Of a stretch of 64,000 nt of DNA, positions 45,473 through 55,915 are shown in pieces (position 1 is the first letter of the stretch; every line of letters begins with the position of its first letter). The DNA is from Rhizaria sp. SCN 62-66. Taxonomy: Eukaryota; Rhizaria, unplaced. The notes beneath the pieces were generated by a model. The model did not search any database, had not been told where the DNA came from, and saw nothing but the letters and a program-made list of their open reading frames with translations. The translations under genes and the position numbers were made by a program. The stretch spans positions 186,001-250,000 of the forward strand of contig MEDY01000004.1 of assembly GCA_001724265.1 (NCBI GenBank). Reading direction: 5' to 3'.

Positions 45473-48262
45473 TCACGCTTTCTTCTTCGCAGGCGTGTTG
45501 TCACCCTTGCCCTTGCCCCGAGGCTTCCCAGCGCCAGCTTTACCAGCCGAAGCCGCGACCGAGCTCGCCTTATTCTCCGCGTCAGCATCAGCCTCAGCCT
45601 CAGCGTCGTTGTCGTTGTCGCAGTCATCGTCGCCATCATCCTGTGCTACGGAAGCGGCGGCGCCGAGGCCGCAGATCCAGCCGACGCCGCAGTCACCGGG
45701 CTGGTCGTCGTCGTCATCCTCGCCCTCAACCTCGACGAGCGTGCGCGAGTTGGCGGGCAGACAGAGCAGCTGGAAGTAGACGAGGAAGACGAAAGCGAGC
45801 CCGAAGGGCACGAAGCCGCCCACGGCGAACATGAGCTCCTTGAGGAAGGGGTACCGCTCCGACGCGGGCGCGAAGGCGTCGTAGGCGTGCACAAGCAGGA
45901 ACATGACCTGCATGGCCGTGGCCACAGACACCGAGAGGTCTTCGCGAACGCTCTCTCCACTCACGACTCCAGGTGCAGGCGCAGCAGCAGCGGGAGCGGC
46001 GGACTTGCTACCCGTCTGCGAGGACTCTGAAGCAGACTGCGACTGTGAGGATGCAAAAGAAGATGGGGGGGAGAAAAGGCGCGCACAGAGGGCGTTGGTA
46101 CCGGTGGAAAAGAGCGTGGGGACGCGGTAGAGTGAGACGCTGTGGATGGTCGACCCCATGAGCCAGGCGATGTGCAGGAACACGTATGGGATCACGAGCC
46201 CGTCGCGGCGCAGCAGCGGGAACATCGAGAAGAGCGCGGCCGAGCCGAGCGTGACGACGAGCCGCGGGTGGTAGAGCAGCAGCAGCGTCAGTGCCGTGGT
46301 GGGGAAGATGATGCTCTTTTCGTGGACTTGAAATGAGAAAAGGAAGAAGGCGAAGGCGATGGCCGACAGCGAGTAGACGAAGCGACGGCTTGTGGGCCGC
46401 AGCACCAGGTCCACGCAGCTGGGCAGCGCGGCCGCCAGCGTGAGCAGCAGCGAGAAGAAGGCCAAGCGTTCGGGCGCGAAACGCTCCTTCCAGCGGAAGA
46501 CGACGGCCGATACGCACCAGAAGTTGGCGACCTTGTCCTCGAAGATGTTGCGGCCGACGGGGAACATGCGGCGCAGTACGTGGCCCAGCCCCGCCGCGGC
46601 CTCGCTCAGCGAGCGCGCAAGCCGCGGCGCGGGCGCCGGAGACAGCAGGTCCGCCTCGGTGCGCGCGGCCGAAAGCGGCAGCTCGGGCGAGTCGGCCGTG
46701 GGAGTCAACAGCGCGAAGGGGGCCAGGATCACGGCCAGCGCCAGGATCACGGTGGCGCCGATTGCGGCAACGCGCTTGACGGCGGCAATGCTCAGGCGCG
46801 GACCGGGCACGCGCGCGTCAACAATCGAACTGGCCGCGACAACAGCAGCAGCAGCAGCAGCAGCATCAGGAGGAGCCACTGCGGGAGCAGGAACGGAGTT
46901 CTTGTTGCTGTTGCTGCTCTTGATCTTAGCGGAGTCAGCGTTCTCTTGCGCGGCGGCCGCAGGTGCAGCTGTCGGGGTGGGCGCGGGCACAGGCGCGGGT
47001 GCGATGCGGAGAGCTGCGCCGAGCATGACTGCGAAGAAGGGCAGTGCGTAGTAGAGCGCGATGTGCTTGAACATGAAGGAGCCGACGAAGCAGAGCGCGG
47101 CCGTCTTGTAGTTGCGGTTGAGCACAAACGACACAGCCCACAGCGCAAGTCCCACGGCAATGCCGTTGTACTGGAAGTGGCCGTGGTCGATGATGAGCAG
47201 CGCCGGCTGCGTCAGCAACGCTGTGGCGACGAGCGCGCGCGACGAGGCGGGGTAGCGCTTGTAGAGGGCCCAGCAGGCGTAGAAGGCGGCGGGGATGTAG
47301 ACCACCAGGTCGCCGCAGATAACCGACCAGCGCATGAACATCTTGCTGGGCGCCGACTCGTACCCGCGCGAGAGGAACTGCGCCGTCAGCGAGGGCACCA
47401 CGAGCGCGTCGGCGGCCGCGCCCCACAGGTACGCCCAGTAGGCCGACAGCGGCGGGTAGTCGAGCCCCCAGTAGAGCAGGTCGTTCTGGCGCGTGTTGCG
47501 GTACCAGTCCGAGACTGGCAGCGAGCGTGTGACCTCCATCCAGTGGCGCTGCGCCTCGTAGTCGCCGCGCATGGCGCCGCCGCCCGAGGCGAGCGAGCCG
47601 GAGAAGGAGTGTTGGCCGACCGAGATGCGGATGAACAGCCCGGCAAACACCAGCACGCCCGCGCCTGTCCAGAACAACGCGTGGTTGCGGGCCAGGCGCG
47701 CGAGCAGGCGGCGCAGGCGCTCCTCAGCCGGGGACGCCACGGGCCGCGGCGGCAGCGCCGAGTCGGCGCCAGGCGGGAGCTCCGTGTCGAGTCCGCCGAG
47801 AGCGCCGCGGGAGAGCGTGAGCGACGACGAAGACCGCAGCGACGGATCCGCGTCGTCATCGCTAGGCGTATTCGCGGGCGCCGCAACAGCGGCGCGCGGG
47901 GGCCCCGCGAGCACGGCCGCCAGCGCAGCGGGGTCGGCCGTGTAGGCGCGCGGGATCGGGGTGCGCAGGAAGAGCCACTCGAACTTCCACGCGTCGCGCT
48001 TGGCGCGGGGCGCACGGTAGCAGTAGATGGGGCTCGGTGGAGGGTCGCGAAAGAAGTAGCGCAGGAAGCCCTCGGCGCCGGAGTCCATGATGTTGCCGCC
48101 GACGTAGCGCAGCGTGCCGAGTTTGTAGCGCAGGCGGTCCAAGTCAACGCGCCGCCGCCGCTGTCGCGTGTCGTCGGTGGGAACGTCCGTCGCAGTCGCA
48201 GTGGCCGTCGCCGCGTCGGGCGAGTACACCGCGCTCAGCTCGTCGCTGGCCAGGAAGCTCAT
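45473..48262 (-). CDS. ALG6: Dolichyl-P-Glc:Man9GlcNAc2-PP-dolichol alpha-1,3-glucosyltransferase
   Basis: 929 residues from the ATG at 48262 (MSFLASDELSAVY), ending TGA; human ALG6 has about 507. It is a GT57 multi-spanning ER membrane enzyme adding the first glucose to the lipid-linked N-glycan precursor. Diagnostic motifs: GDYEAQRHWMEVT at about residue 233 (luminal catalytic Asp), YWGLDYPPLSAYWAYL, SRGYESAPSKMFMRW, IIDHGHFQYNG, LYYALPFFAVMLG, EDKVANFWCV and LFSFQVHEKSI. The DYEAQRHW and SRGYES forms favour ALG6 over ALG8. Unusual parts are a roughly 190-residue N-terminal extension, an Ala/Ser insertion in a loop (46800-46990), and a Lys/Asp-rich cytosolic tail. A second in-frame TGA two codons after the first supports TGA as a genuine stop. 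It is divergent from the DNL zinc-finger gene. Confidence 0.92.
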   Translation of the reverse strand: MSFLASDELSAVYSPDAATATATATDVPTDDTRQRRRRVDLDRLRYKLGTLRYVGGNIMDSGAEGFLRYFFRDPPPSPIYCYRAPRAKRDAWKFEWLFLRTPIPRAYTADPAALAAVLAGPPRAAVAAPANTPSDDDADPSLRSSSSLTLSRGALGGLDTELPPGADSALPPRPVASPAEERLRRLLARLARNHALFWTGAGVLVFAGLFIRISVGQHSFSGSLASGGGAMRGDYEAQRHWMEVTRSLPVSDWYRNTRQNDLLYWGLDYPPLSAYWAYLWGAAADALVVPSLTAQFLSRGYESAPSKMFMRWSVICGDLVVYIPAAFYACWALYKRYPASSRALVATALLTQPALLIIDHGHFQYNGIAVGLALWAVSFVLNRNYKTAALCFVGSFMFKHIALYYALPFFAVMLGAALRIAPAPVPAPTPTAAPAAAAQENADSAKIKSSNSNKNSVPAPAVAPPDAAAAAAAVVAASSIVDARVPGPRLSIAAVKRVAAIGATVILALAVILAPFALLTPTADSPELPLSAARTEADLLSPAPAPRLARSLSEAAAGLGHVLRRMFPVGRNIFEDKVANFWCVSAVVFRWKERFAPERLAFFSLLLTLAAALPSCVDLVLRPTSRRFVYSLSAIAFAFFLFSFQVHEKSIIFPTTALTLLLLYHPRLVVTLGSAALFSMFPLLRRDGLVIPYVFLHIAWLMGSTIHSVSLYRVPTLFSTGTNALCARLFSPPSSFASSQSQSASESSQTGSKSAAPAAAAPAPGVVSGESVREDLSVSVATAMQVMFLLVHAYDAFAPASERYPFLKELMFAVGGFVPFGLAFVFLVYFQLLCLPANSRTLVEVEGEDDDDDQPGDCGVGWICGLGAAASVAQDDGDDDCDNDNDAEAEADADAENKASSVAASAGKAGAGKPRGKGKGDNTPAKKKA

Positions 48263-48716
48263 TGACGGCGAAAATGGTCTCACAGCGCGAGCGCAGTACG
48301 ATTACGAGTGGGTTCGAATATGATGGTGGCGAAGAAAGCTACCGTCGAATCAAGAGGCGTACACACATGAATAAATCGCGTGTGAGATTACCGTTGAAAT
48401 AATAAACAGGACACTCAAAACCAAATAAGATAATCGACGGAAAAATGTTAAACATGCTGCTACACGGCGAGTATGCTTCTCTAAAGTTGGCCTTCTCGCC
48501 ACGGCTGAGACGCTCGGCTGCCCCAGAAGTTTTTGTGGCTGCCAGCTAAGCTCACAAGTCCGATGACTAAAGCAATGCATCTGCCCAGTCAGACTCCGTC
48601 AACCAGGGACAGCGCAACGTGTTTGGAATTACCAAACTTGTTTTGTATATGATCCTATTATTGTTTTACTTCCGACCTCTAACTATGCCTTCCCTGTCGC
48701 TTTTCTCCCCCAGCAG
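48263..48716. other. AT-rich divergent promoter between ALG6 and the DNL zinc-finger gene
   Basis: About 450 bases serving both genes. A pyrimidine tract ending CAGCAG abuts the ATG at 48717 and could be a 3' splice site of a 5' UTR intron, but no matching GTACGT donor is evident nearby. Confidence 0.45.
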
Positions 48717-49679
48717 ATGCTCTCCCGAACACTGTCCCGGGCCGTCTTCGGCCCCGCGCGCGCAGCGCCGCTCTTGGTCCGCGCCTCGCGTCTGGCTCCC
48801 ATCACAGGAATGTTCACCCCTTGTGTTGCGTCCACGCCGCGCTTCCGCTTCAGCTCCGCCAAGAATGACGACGCGGCGCAGCCCAGCGGCATGCAGCACG
48901 CCCCGGTCTACAACAGCAGCAGCCACAACCTGACTGCCCGCGAGCTCGAGCTGGAGGAGCTGAAGCAGCGTCTGCGCGCGCTGGGTCCCTCACCGCTGGC
49001 AAAGCAGCTGGGCCGCGACGCCGACGTGCCGGCCGACTACCGCGACCCGCGCTCTGTGTCTGGCAACCCCGCGCTCGCCACCGTGCCCGTCCGCGCCATC
49101 GACGATAGCGACGCGGCTGCGACCGCCGAGTCGACCGCGACTGCTGCGGCGGCGACGGGTGCGGAGCCCAAGCGCCGGCTGGTGCGCGACGAGGAGGAGA
49201 CCGCCGTGTTTCACCACTCGCCCGCGCCCATCGCCGTCGGCAGCGCGCACACGGTGGCTCCCAGTGACACAACCGCAGTCAGCGACGGCCCCGGCGGGGT
49301 GGCGATCGGCCAGGTGTCGCCGCGCATCGTGATCGGCATGACGTGCGGCGTGTGCAACACGCGCCTGGTCAAGACCATGTCTAAGCTGTCGTACACCAAG
49401 GGTGTGGTGCTGATCCGCTGTGACGGGTGCAGCAACACGCACCTGGTGGCCGACAACCTGGGTTGGTTCGACGACCACAGCGTTAACATCGAAGACATCA
49501 TGCGCGAGCAGGGCCAGGAAGTCACGCGCGCCTCGGCTGACGACGGCATCGACGCGCTGACCCCCGAGGTTGTGGACAGGATTGCCCGCCTCGCCAAGGA
49601 GGCCCGCGAGAGCGACCTGGCCGCGCCACTCACCGGCGTCGCGGGACTCAAGGCCAATGAGAGCAAGGATGCCAAGTGA
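48717..49679 (+). CDS. DNLZ: DNL-type zinc-finger protein (Zim17/HEP1/DNLZ-like)
   Basis: 320 residues, intronless, ending TGA. The N-terminus MLSRTLSRAVFGPARAAPLLVRASRL is rich in Arg, Ser and Ala without acidic residues, a typical mitochondrial presequence. The DNL zinc ribbon is at about residues 205-265: MTCGVCNTR (first CxxC), VVLIRCDGCSNTHLVADNLGWFDD (second CxxC and the DNL signature) and NIEDIMREQGQEV. Zim17 keeps mitochondrial Hsp70 soluble and supports protein import and Fe-S cluster assembly. The sequence between presequence and finger is a low-complexity Ala/Asp linker, longer than in yeast (174 residues). Plastid relatives exist in algae, but the presequence favours mitochondria. 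Confidence 0.88.
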   Translation: MLSRTLSRAVFGPARAAPLLVRASRLAPITGMFTPCVASTPRFRFSSAKNDDAAQPSGMQHAPVYNSSSHNLTARELELEELKQRLRALGPSPLAKQLGRDADVPADYRDPRSVSGNPALATVPVRAIDDSDAAATAESTATAAAATGAEPKRRLVRDEEETAVFHHSPAPIAVGSAHTVAPSDTTAVSDGPGGVAIGQVSPRIVIGMTCGVCNTRLVKTMSKLSYTKGVVLIRCDGCSNTHLVADNLGWFDDHSVNIEDIMREQGQEVTRASADDGIDALTPEVVDRIARLAKEARESDLAAPLTGVAGLKANESKDAK

Positions 49680-49972
49680 GCCCGCTATTTATCTAGGACT
49701 TGGGACATAATGGGATCGTGTTGTCGTGTGTGTTTGAAGAAGAGCATATGTTTGGTCGTAATTTAAGCGTGATCTCTTTTGCCGTTCTCGGGCCAACCAA
49801 TACATAATGCATTGCCTAAACAAAATGAGGATTTCTTGTGGTTACATCAACACATGTGTGTGTATTTGAAAGTAAGACAAACGAAAACACTAGTTATTGT
49901 ACAGAACAGAGACAAACCGTATCTACAAATCGAACCTCACTATTTGAAGTGCGGTTACCAAGTCCGCACACT
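49680..49972. other. Convergent AT-rich spacer
   Basis: Under 300 bases between the DNL zinc-finger gene (+) and the nicotinamidase-like gene (-); 3' UTR sequence only. Confidence 0.5.
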
Positions 49973-51325
49973 TCAGCGGCGCGAGGGCTGCTCCATGGCG
50001 CGCTGGACGAGGATCTTGAACTCGCTCTTAGTGTACGAGTCCGAAGACAGCGAGTGGAAGCTGTCCATAGCGTAGCCAAGCCCCTCGAGCGCGCCGCGCG
50101 CCTGCTCCTGCGTGAGCACGCCCTTGTGCGCGGCGTCGACCATGCCGAAGTAGGCGTCGATATCCTCGTCGGTGAAGAGCGAGAGCGCCGACAGCGCACC
50201 CTGGGCCTCCTGCAGTCGCTGCAGCTCGCGCACAATGAACGCGCGCGCGTCAGCGGGCTTGTGGTACACGAGGCTGGCGCAGATGCGCTCCATGGTGGTC
50301 AGAACGCCGTGCTTCTCGAGGTACGCGGCGGCCGACTTGACCGCGTCGTCGCGCTCCTCGGTCATGACGGCGAAGCGCGTGAGCGTCACGCCCGCCTGCT
50401 CCAGCGAGACCTTGACGCGCGCCACGGCCGCTGTCGCGGGCAGCAGGTCCGCGCCGGCGCCGCCCACGGCCGCGGAGGCCGACGAGGACGTGGAGAGCGC
50501 GGCCGTGACAGAGGCGCCGTCGGCCGCGGCGGCGGTGCCAGGCAGCAGGTGCAGCGCACACACGGCGTCGAGGATCACGTGCGCGTTGTACCCGAGCTTC
50601 TGCGCCGCGATGGCCGTGCGCGCAAGGGCGCCCTCAAAGGCGAGCCCGACGAAGTAGACGTCGCTGACGTTGGCGGCCGAGAGCACGCGCGCGAGCTGGG
50701 TCTGGCGCAGTGTGATGTCGTCACTGAAGAGGTCGGGCGAGTCCTCGTCGGGGTTGGTGCCCTTGCGGATCACGACGTCGCCGGAGTAGCGCTGCAACGC
50801 GGGCGCAAAGGCGGCGCCGTGCGAGTCCTGCAGGCAGTGGTCGGGCCACACGGTCTGCTCCATCAGCCGCGTCGGGTCCGCCTTGGAGGGCAGCGTGACC
50901 GTTGTGAAGGGCAACACGCGCTGCGTCTCCAGGTGGTGTGACAGCAGCGAGACGTGCGACGGCGGGTGCCAGTCCTGCGACAGCACGACCACGTCAAAGC
51001 GGAACGCGTTGCGGATCTTGTTGATGACAGAGACGGCCTGGTCAGACTTGGGGTAGGGCACGGTGCCACCCGTCATGAAGTCGTTCTGCACGTCCACGAT
51101 GATGAGCGCAGACTTGCGGCCGCGAGGAGGCTCAAGACTGTTAGTGAAGAGGCACAAATAATAACAGTCATATGAACTGTGTAAGCCATGGTTAGGAACG
51201 CGCATATCAAGTCATGCCGCGGTCGTGAGGTGCGAATAAGAGAATGTTGGTAGTATGAAGGGGGCTGGGACGTACGTGCTCTGCTTGGCCTCGTAGACGA
51301 GCTGAGCATCAAGATCAGTTGCCAT
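49973..51325 (-). CDS. Nicotinamidase-like pseudoenzyme fused to DPY-30/RIIa-like and EF-hand module
   Basis: Exon 1 is 51276-51325 and exon 2 is 49973-51137, with a 138-nt intron (GTACGT...AACAG); 404 residues, stop TGA. Residues 25-215 are an isochorismatase/nicotinamidase fold: IIVDVQNDF (D32), QDWHPPSH (metal ligands D72, H74), VWPDHCLQ (H117), and IRKGTNPDEDS (K142). In yeast Pnc1 the nucleophile is Cys167, 45 residues after Lys122; here the residue 45 after K142 is Ala187 (VGLAFEGALARTA). Hydrolysis is therefore not expected. Residues about 283-325 (AAAYLEKHGVLTTMERI, then PADARAFIVRELQRL) resemble a DPY-30/RIIa docking and dimerisation helix pair. Residues about 335-370 form a degenerate EF-hand (VDAAHKGVLTQEQARGAL). 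Together these resemble EFCAB10. A binding or scaffolding role is inferred. Confidence 0.8.
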
Positions 51326-51901
51326 GGTAGGGCTGTGTTGGTAGAAACCTCGCACTAGAAAGTCGCTTCAATGCGAACAAGTGACAGGTAGAGACTGTGC
51401 GCAAGGGCGAAAGAGTATCAAAATGTCTATGACTCGACTCAGAGAGTGTGTGAAGACCTGTGCCGAGGGAGACAAAGAAAAGCAATTGTAGGGTGTTAAT
51501 TAAAAATAACAAATAGTGGTACATGTTGAAACCCAAGAAAAGTTGCAATAAAGCAACCAGACGGATGCTTGGTGGTCTGGGACCGTCATTTTAGAATTGA
51601 ACCGTTACACGCAGCGTGTGGTCGCCGACTGCCGACTCGTTTGCTCACGGTCACTTCTCGGCGGGCCGATTTCGGGCCCGAGCGGGGGGCCGAAAAAGTT
51701 CGGCAATGCATTTCATGAAATAGCTTATCGGCACCTACTGTGACGTGATTTGACGTAATTGATACCAACTTATGCGATGTAATGTACTTATATAATTATT
51801 ATATTTTTGCCACTCTTCTTAGCGATAGTATATCACCAACTAACCACGCTTCACGTTATCTGCTGCCGTCATCTCTCCCACTTCCCCAGCCTGATCCCAG
51901 C
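51326..51901. other. Divergent promoter region upstream of the bZIP gene
   Basis: About 575 bases, AT-rich except for a GC-rich island at 51655-51705 with small inverted repeats (GGGCCGATTTCGGGCCC and CCGAAAAAGTTCGG), about 200 bases before the bZIP start. This could be a regulatory site; unproven. Confidence 0.4.
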
Positions 51902-54339
51902 ATGTCCCTGTCGTTTGACGCGGTGCATGCGCACAACTTCGACCCGGCGATGTATACCAACACGAAAAACTCCATCGCAGCTGCTGCGGCGCGCGGTGAG
52001 CATGCTCCTGACGGAGTTATGAGTTTGGACGACGTTCTGGGTGACTCGGGCGCGCTCGACGCCCACGTCGCCCCTGTTCTCGCCACAGCGCGCCTGCCCG
52101 CCTCCGGCGCGTCTGCAAGCGTGGTTAACACGTCCCTGGCTGCCAAGAACCAACCCTACGACGCCCCCGAAGGCGGATTCCTGAATTTGTCGTCGGGAAT
52201 GTCGCTGGGTGCTTCTGTCAGCGATGACGACCACTCCGCTCAGATCCGTTCAAACATGGCAGTCGCGCCGACCGTCGCCCTGGCCTCTGACCCTGGTCCT
52301 CTGGTCGCGCTGCCGAACATTGTGCCGCCGATCTCGCCCAAGCGCGCTTCTCTGGCCCACGAGTCTGTCCCGTCCTCACCCTTCTCCTCCCACGCTGGCT
52401 CCGACAACGACGACCACGTTCCTGTCCAGCAACAGGCCCGGCAGCCACTGGTCGAGGACCCTTCGCCCACCCGTGGCGGCCGCGCGCTGCCCGTGCCCAT
52501 TCTCACCGCACAGACCGAGCCCACCGAGGACCCCCTTGCGCAGTTCACGAACTACACAGGCACCGCGGCCGGCAGCAACGCCGGGGGCTCCTTCTTCCCG
52601 CTCGGCGGCTACGGCAACTTCCTTCTCGGCAGCGGCGGCGGCGGCGGCGGCAACGGCGACGACGACGACGACGGCAACGACGAGCGCCGCCGCCGCCTCG
52701 CCGCAGCTTTCGGCCACCACGGCAACGGCGGCTACCGCTACGACAACGACGACGACGATGACAACGACCGCAGCAGCAGCAGCAGCAGCAGCGGCAGCAG
52801 CAGCAGCAGCAGCAGCAGTAGCAGCAGCAGCAGCAGCGGCAGCAGCGGCGGCAATAAGGACGTCGGCGAGGACGCGGTGGGCGTGAGCGGGCGCGAGGCC
52901 ATCATCGCCGCGACCGGCCTGGCTTCTACCGTGGACACGATGAACGGCGCGCAGATGGCGCCGCTGATGCAGATGCATCACCGCGGTGGTGACATGGACG
53001 CGCTGGGCCCGCTCGGCTACGCGCACCACGGCCACCAACACAGCATGAGTCCCGCTCACGGTCACTCCCACAGTCACCACGGGCTTACTCATGGCCACGG
53101 GCACATGATGTCCCCTGCGCAGTCCTCGTCCTCGTCCTCGTCGTCCTCCGCGGCGTCCTCGTCCTCCTCGTCGTCCGGCGCCGCGGCGTCGCACCCACAC
53201 GTGCATGCACACCTCCGCGCCTCCATCGCCGCCCACACACAGTCCCTCGCCCACGGCCACGGCCACAGCCACGGCCTCTCTGGCCACCACGGCGCCCACG
53301 GTCACGGCGTGGTGTCCCTGGGCCCGGACCAGTCGTGCGCGTCCAGCGCCGGCCTCGGCGTGTCCGGGCTGCCTCCGCACTACGGCCCCGTCCCGGCTTC
53401 GGCCGCGCTCGGCGCGCTCGACTCGGCCGGCACCGGGAGCGCGGCGGGCTACTACCACGCGGCCGCGGCCACGGCCTCGGCGTCGACGGTCTACGTCGGC
53501 CACGTCGCCGCGCACCCGCACGCTCACGGCCATGCAAACCCCCACCCCCACGGCCACGGCCACGGCCACCACGGGCACAACCACCTGATCCAGCCCACGG
53601 TGTCCGCGGCCGACGCGGGCGCGCTGGGCGTCGCCAGCGCGCTCGCCGCGCAGCAGCAGCCCGCCGCCAGCGCCGGCACCCCCATGGCGACGGGAACCGG
53701 CCGGCCGGCACGCGGCAAGCGCTCCGCCGCCGCCGCCTCAGCCGCTGCTGGGACCGCGGGCTCCCGCCGCACGTCCTCGGCCTCCGCCTCCGGGGTCGCC
53801 GACCACCACGGTGGCGTCAACCACAACGGCAACGGCGGCATGTCCGCGGCGGCGCTGCACATGCCGCTGCTACCGCAACCGTCGTCGGTGGAGCTGTACA
53901 ACCGGCTGGGCCTCGCCTCGGCCTCGCTGCTCGCCGGCGCGGGCTCGACCGGCTCCGGTTCCGGCAGCGAGAGCGCGCGCTCCCGCGGCGCGACGCTAGC
54001 GCTGTCCACCGCGCGCGCCAGCGTGCTTGCTAACGCGGAGGAGGCGGTGGACGACGACGAGGAGATGATCGAGTTCCTCGAGTCGCGCGCGGGCCAGAGA
54101 CTGACCAAGAAGGACCGCAATAAGCTCTCGGCGATGAAGTACCGCAAGAAGCGCAAGATGTTCCTCTCGGGACTTGAGGACAAGGTCGGCGACCTGGAGA
54201 CGCTGATCCACATGCAGCAGCAGGACATCGCCAAGCTGGCCCAGGACAACCTGCGCCTGCAGCAGCAGCTTGTCACGGCGGGGCTCATCCCCGTCACCGT
54301 GCTTCCCGCCAAGCCCGGCCGCAAGCCCAAGGCCGTGAC

Positions 54340-54370
<31 letters not shown>

Positions 54371-55915
54371 GCGGCTGCCGTTGCGGGGCCCGGCGCGGCC
54401 CAGCTGGGCGCCCCGGGCACTCTCGGCGCCGGCTACGCGCAGATGGCCGTGGCCGCCTCGGCCGCCGCCAACGGGGCCGCCGGCGGTGCCGCCATGCAAC
54501 AGGCCAAGCGCGCGCGCGCCGCGTCCTCCACCGGCGCCGCCGCGGCCCGCCGCACCGCTTCCACGGCCACCGGCGTGTCTGCCGCTCTGCTCGCTAATGC
54601 CAGCAACGCCAGCGCCATCGCGATTGAGGACAACAGCGAGCACCAGCTGGCACCCCCCGCGGCCTCGGCCGGCGGCTCGCTGCTCTTCGTGCTCTTCTCC
54701 TGCCTGCTCGTCTTCGCGCCCGCGACGCTCGGCGCGCTCCACGACGCCGGTGCCCTCGCGACCCACGGCAGCGCCGCGCTCGCGGTTGACGCGGCGGCCT
54801 TCGCGCCTGCCGCCGTCGCGGGCGAGGACCGCCACGCGCCCGCTGCCTCGGCGGCCGCGCGCACGCTGCTCTCCGTCGCCGACACCGCCGTTGACAGCGC
54901 TGCTTCTGCCGACGCTGACTGGCTGGCCAAGGCGTCGGCCGCGCCGCTCTCGCTGCCCACTGTGACCGTGAGCGCCCCAGCGTCCCCGGCGGCCGCGTGG
55001 CTGTCCGCGGCCGCCGCGGTCGTCGCGCCCTCGTCCCGCGGCTCGGCCGGCGCGTTGCTGCTGGCGCTGTGGCAGTCACTGGTGCCCGTCGCGCTGCTGC
55101 TGCTCGCGCAGCGCGTCGGCGTCGTCGCGCGCGTCAAGCTGGCACTCGGCAGCAAGCCCGCTCTCACTGACGTCAAGGCTGCTTCCATCGCCCAGTGCGA
55201 TGCCGCGGAAGTTGAGGCCGAGGCTGCTGCTGCTGCTGCTGACACTGTCGCTGACGACGACGATGCCGACGCTGACACCACTGGCGCTGGCTCTGTCGAC
55301 GCCGCGGACGTCCTCGTTGCCGAGGACGAGGACTGCGACGACGATTGCGGGTCTGACCGCGTAGCGGCCTCGGATGAGGACTTTGGCGACGGCGAGCACA
55401 GCGACGACGCAGATGCCTACGCCGACTCGGTCTCCGACGCCGACGCAGACACCAAGGCCGAGGCCGAGGCTAAGACTGCTGCCATCGCCACCAACAAGAG
55501 CGTCGTGAGCGCTGACAAGAAGGATACTGCCGCTGCCGACTCTGCTGTCCCCGAGGCCGCCATTGCTACCGCGCCTGTGACCGCGACCGCGACTGTGGCC
55601 GTTGAATCCGCAGAGCCTGTGGTGCCGGAGCTGGACGAGATCGCCGCCATGAAGACGGCCGCGCTCATCACCCAGCGCGTCATCCCGCGCCGCGTCCGCG
55701 TCCCCGGCGCCGCCGCCTCCTCCGCGTCCGGCGCCGGCGCTGGCAACGGCGCGGCGACGGCGGCCGACGAGTCGGGCGCCCTCTCCGCGGCCGCGCTGGA
55801 CGACACCGAGGATGACCTCAACCCGCCCGGGTTCGACGCGGAGGCCTTCGCGGCGCCGCGCGTCATCGGCGACGACGCGGACCCCGACGGCGGCCAGCCC
55901 GGCAAGGCCTGTTAA
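51902..55915 (+). CDS. bZIP transcription factor with two membrane segments
   Basis: ATG at 51902 (MSLSFDAVHAHNFD), the first at the GC-rich boundary; an upstream in-frame ATG at 51782 lies in AT-rich sequence. 1337 residues, stop TAA. The first 700 residues are a low-complexity activation-type region with poly-Ser and His/Gly-rich stretches. The basic region is KKDRNKLSAMKYRKKRK (N740, R748; the N-x7-R signature), followed by a zipper with Leu at heptad spacing to about 790. Hydrophobic segments lie at about 926-947 (SLLFVLFSCLLVF) and 1052-1073 (LLLALWQSLVPVALLLLAQ), then a 260-residue acidic tail. The loop between them contains RTLL (987-990), which fits the Site-1 protease pattern. This suggests a membrane-tethered factor activated by proteolysis, as in ATF6 or SREBP. 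Targets unknown. Confidence 0.82.
52770..52852 (+). repeat. AGC microsatellite encoding poly-Ser
   Basis: Near-perfect AGC repeat with a few GGC and AGT interruptions inside the bZIP gene, encoding Ser with occasional Gly. It follows a GAC/GAT poly-Asp tract. Confidence 0.85.

Noticed and set aside
17898-51726. Shared 13-mer CATGAAATAGCTT about 190-200 bases upstream of two start codons
   Set aside because: Only two copies were seen, and one exact 13-mer match among this much spacer sequence is plausible by chance.
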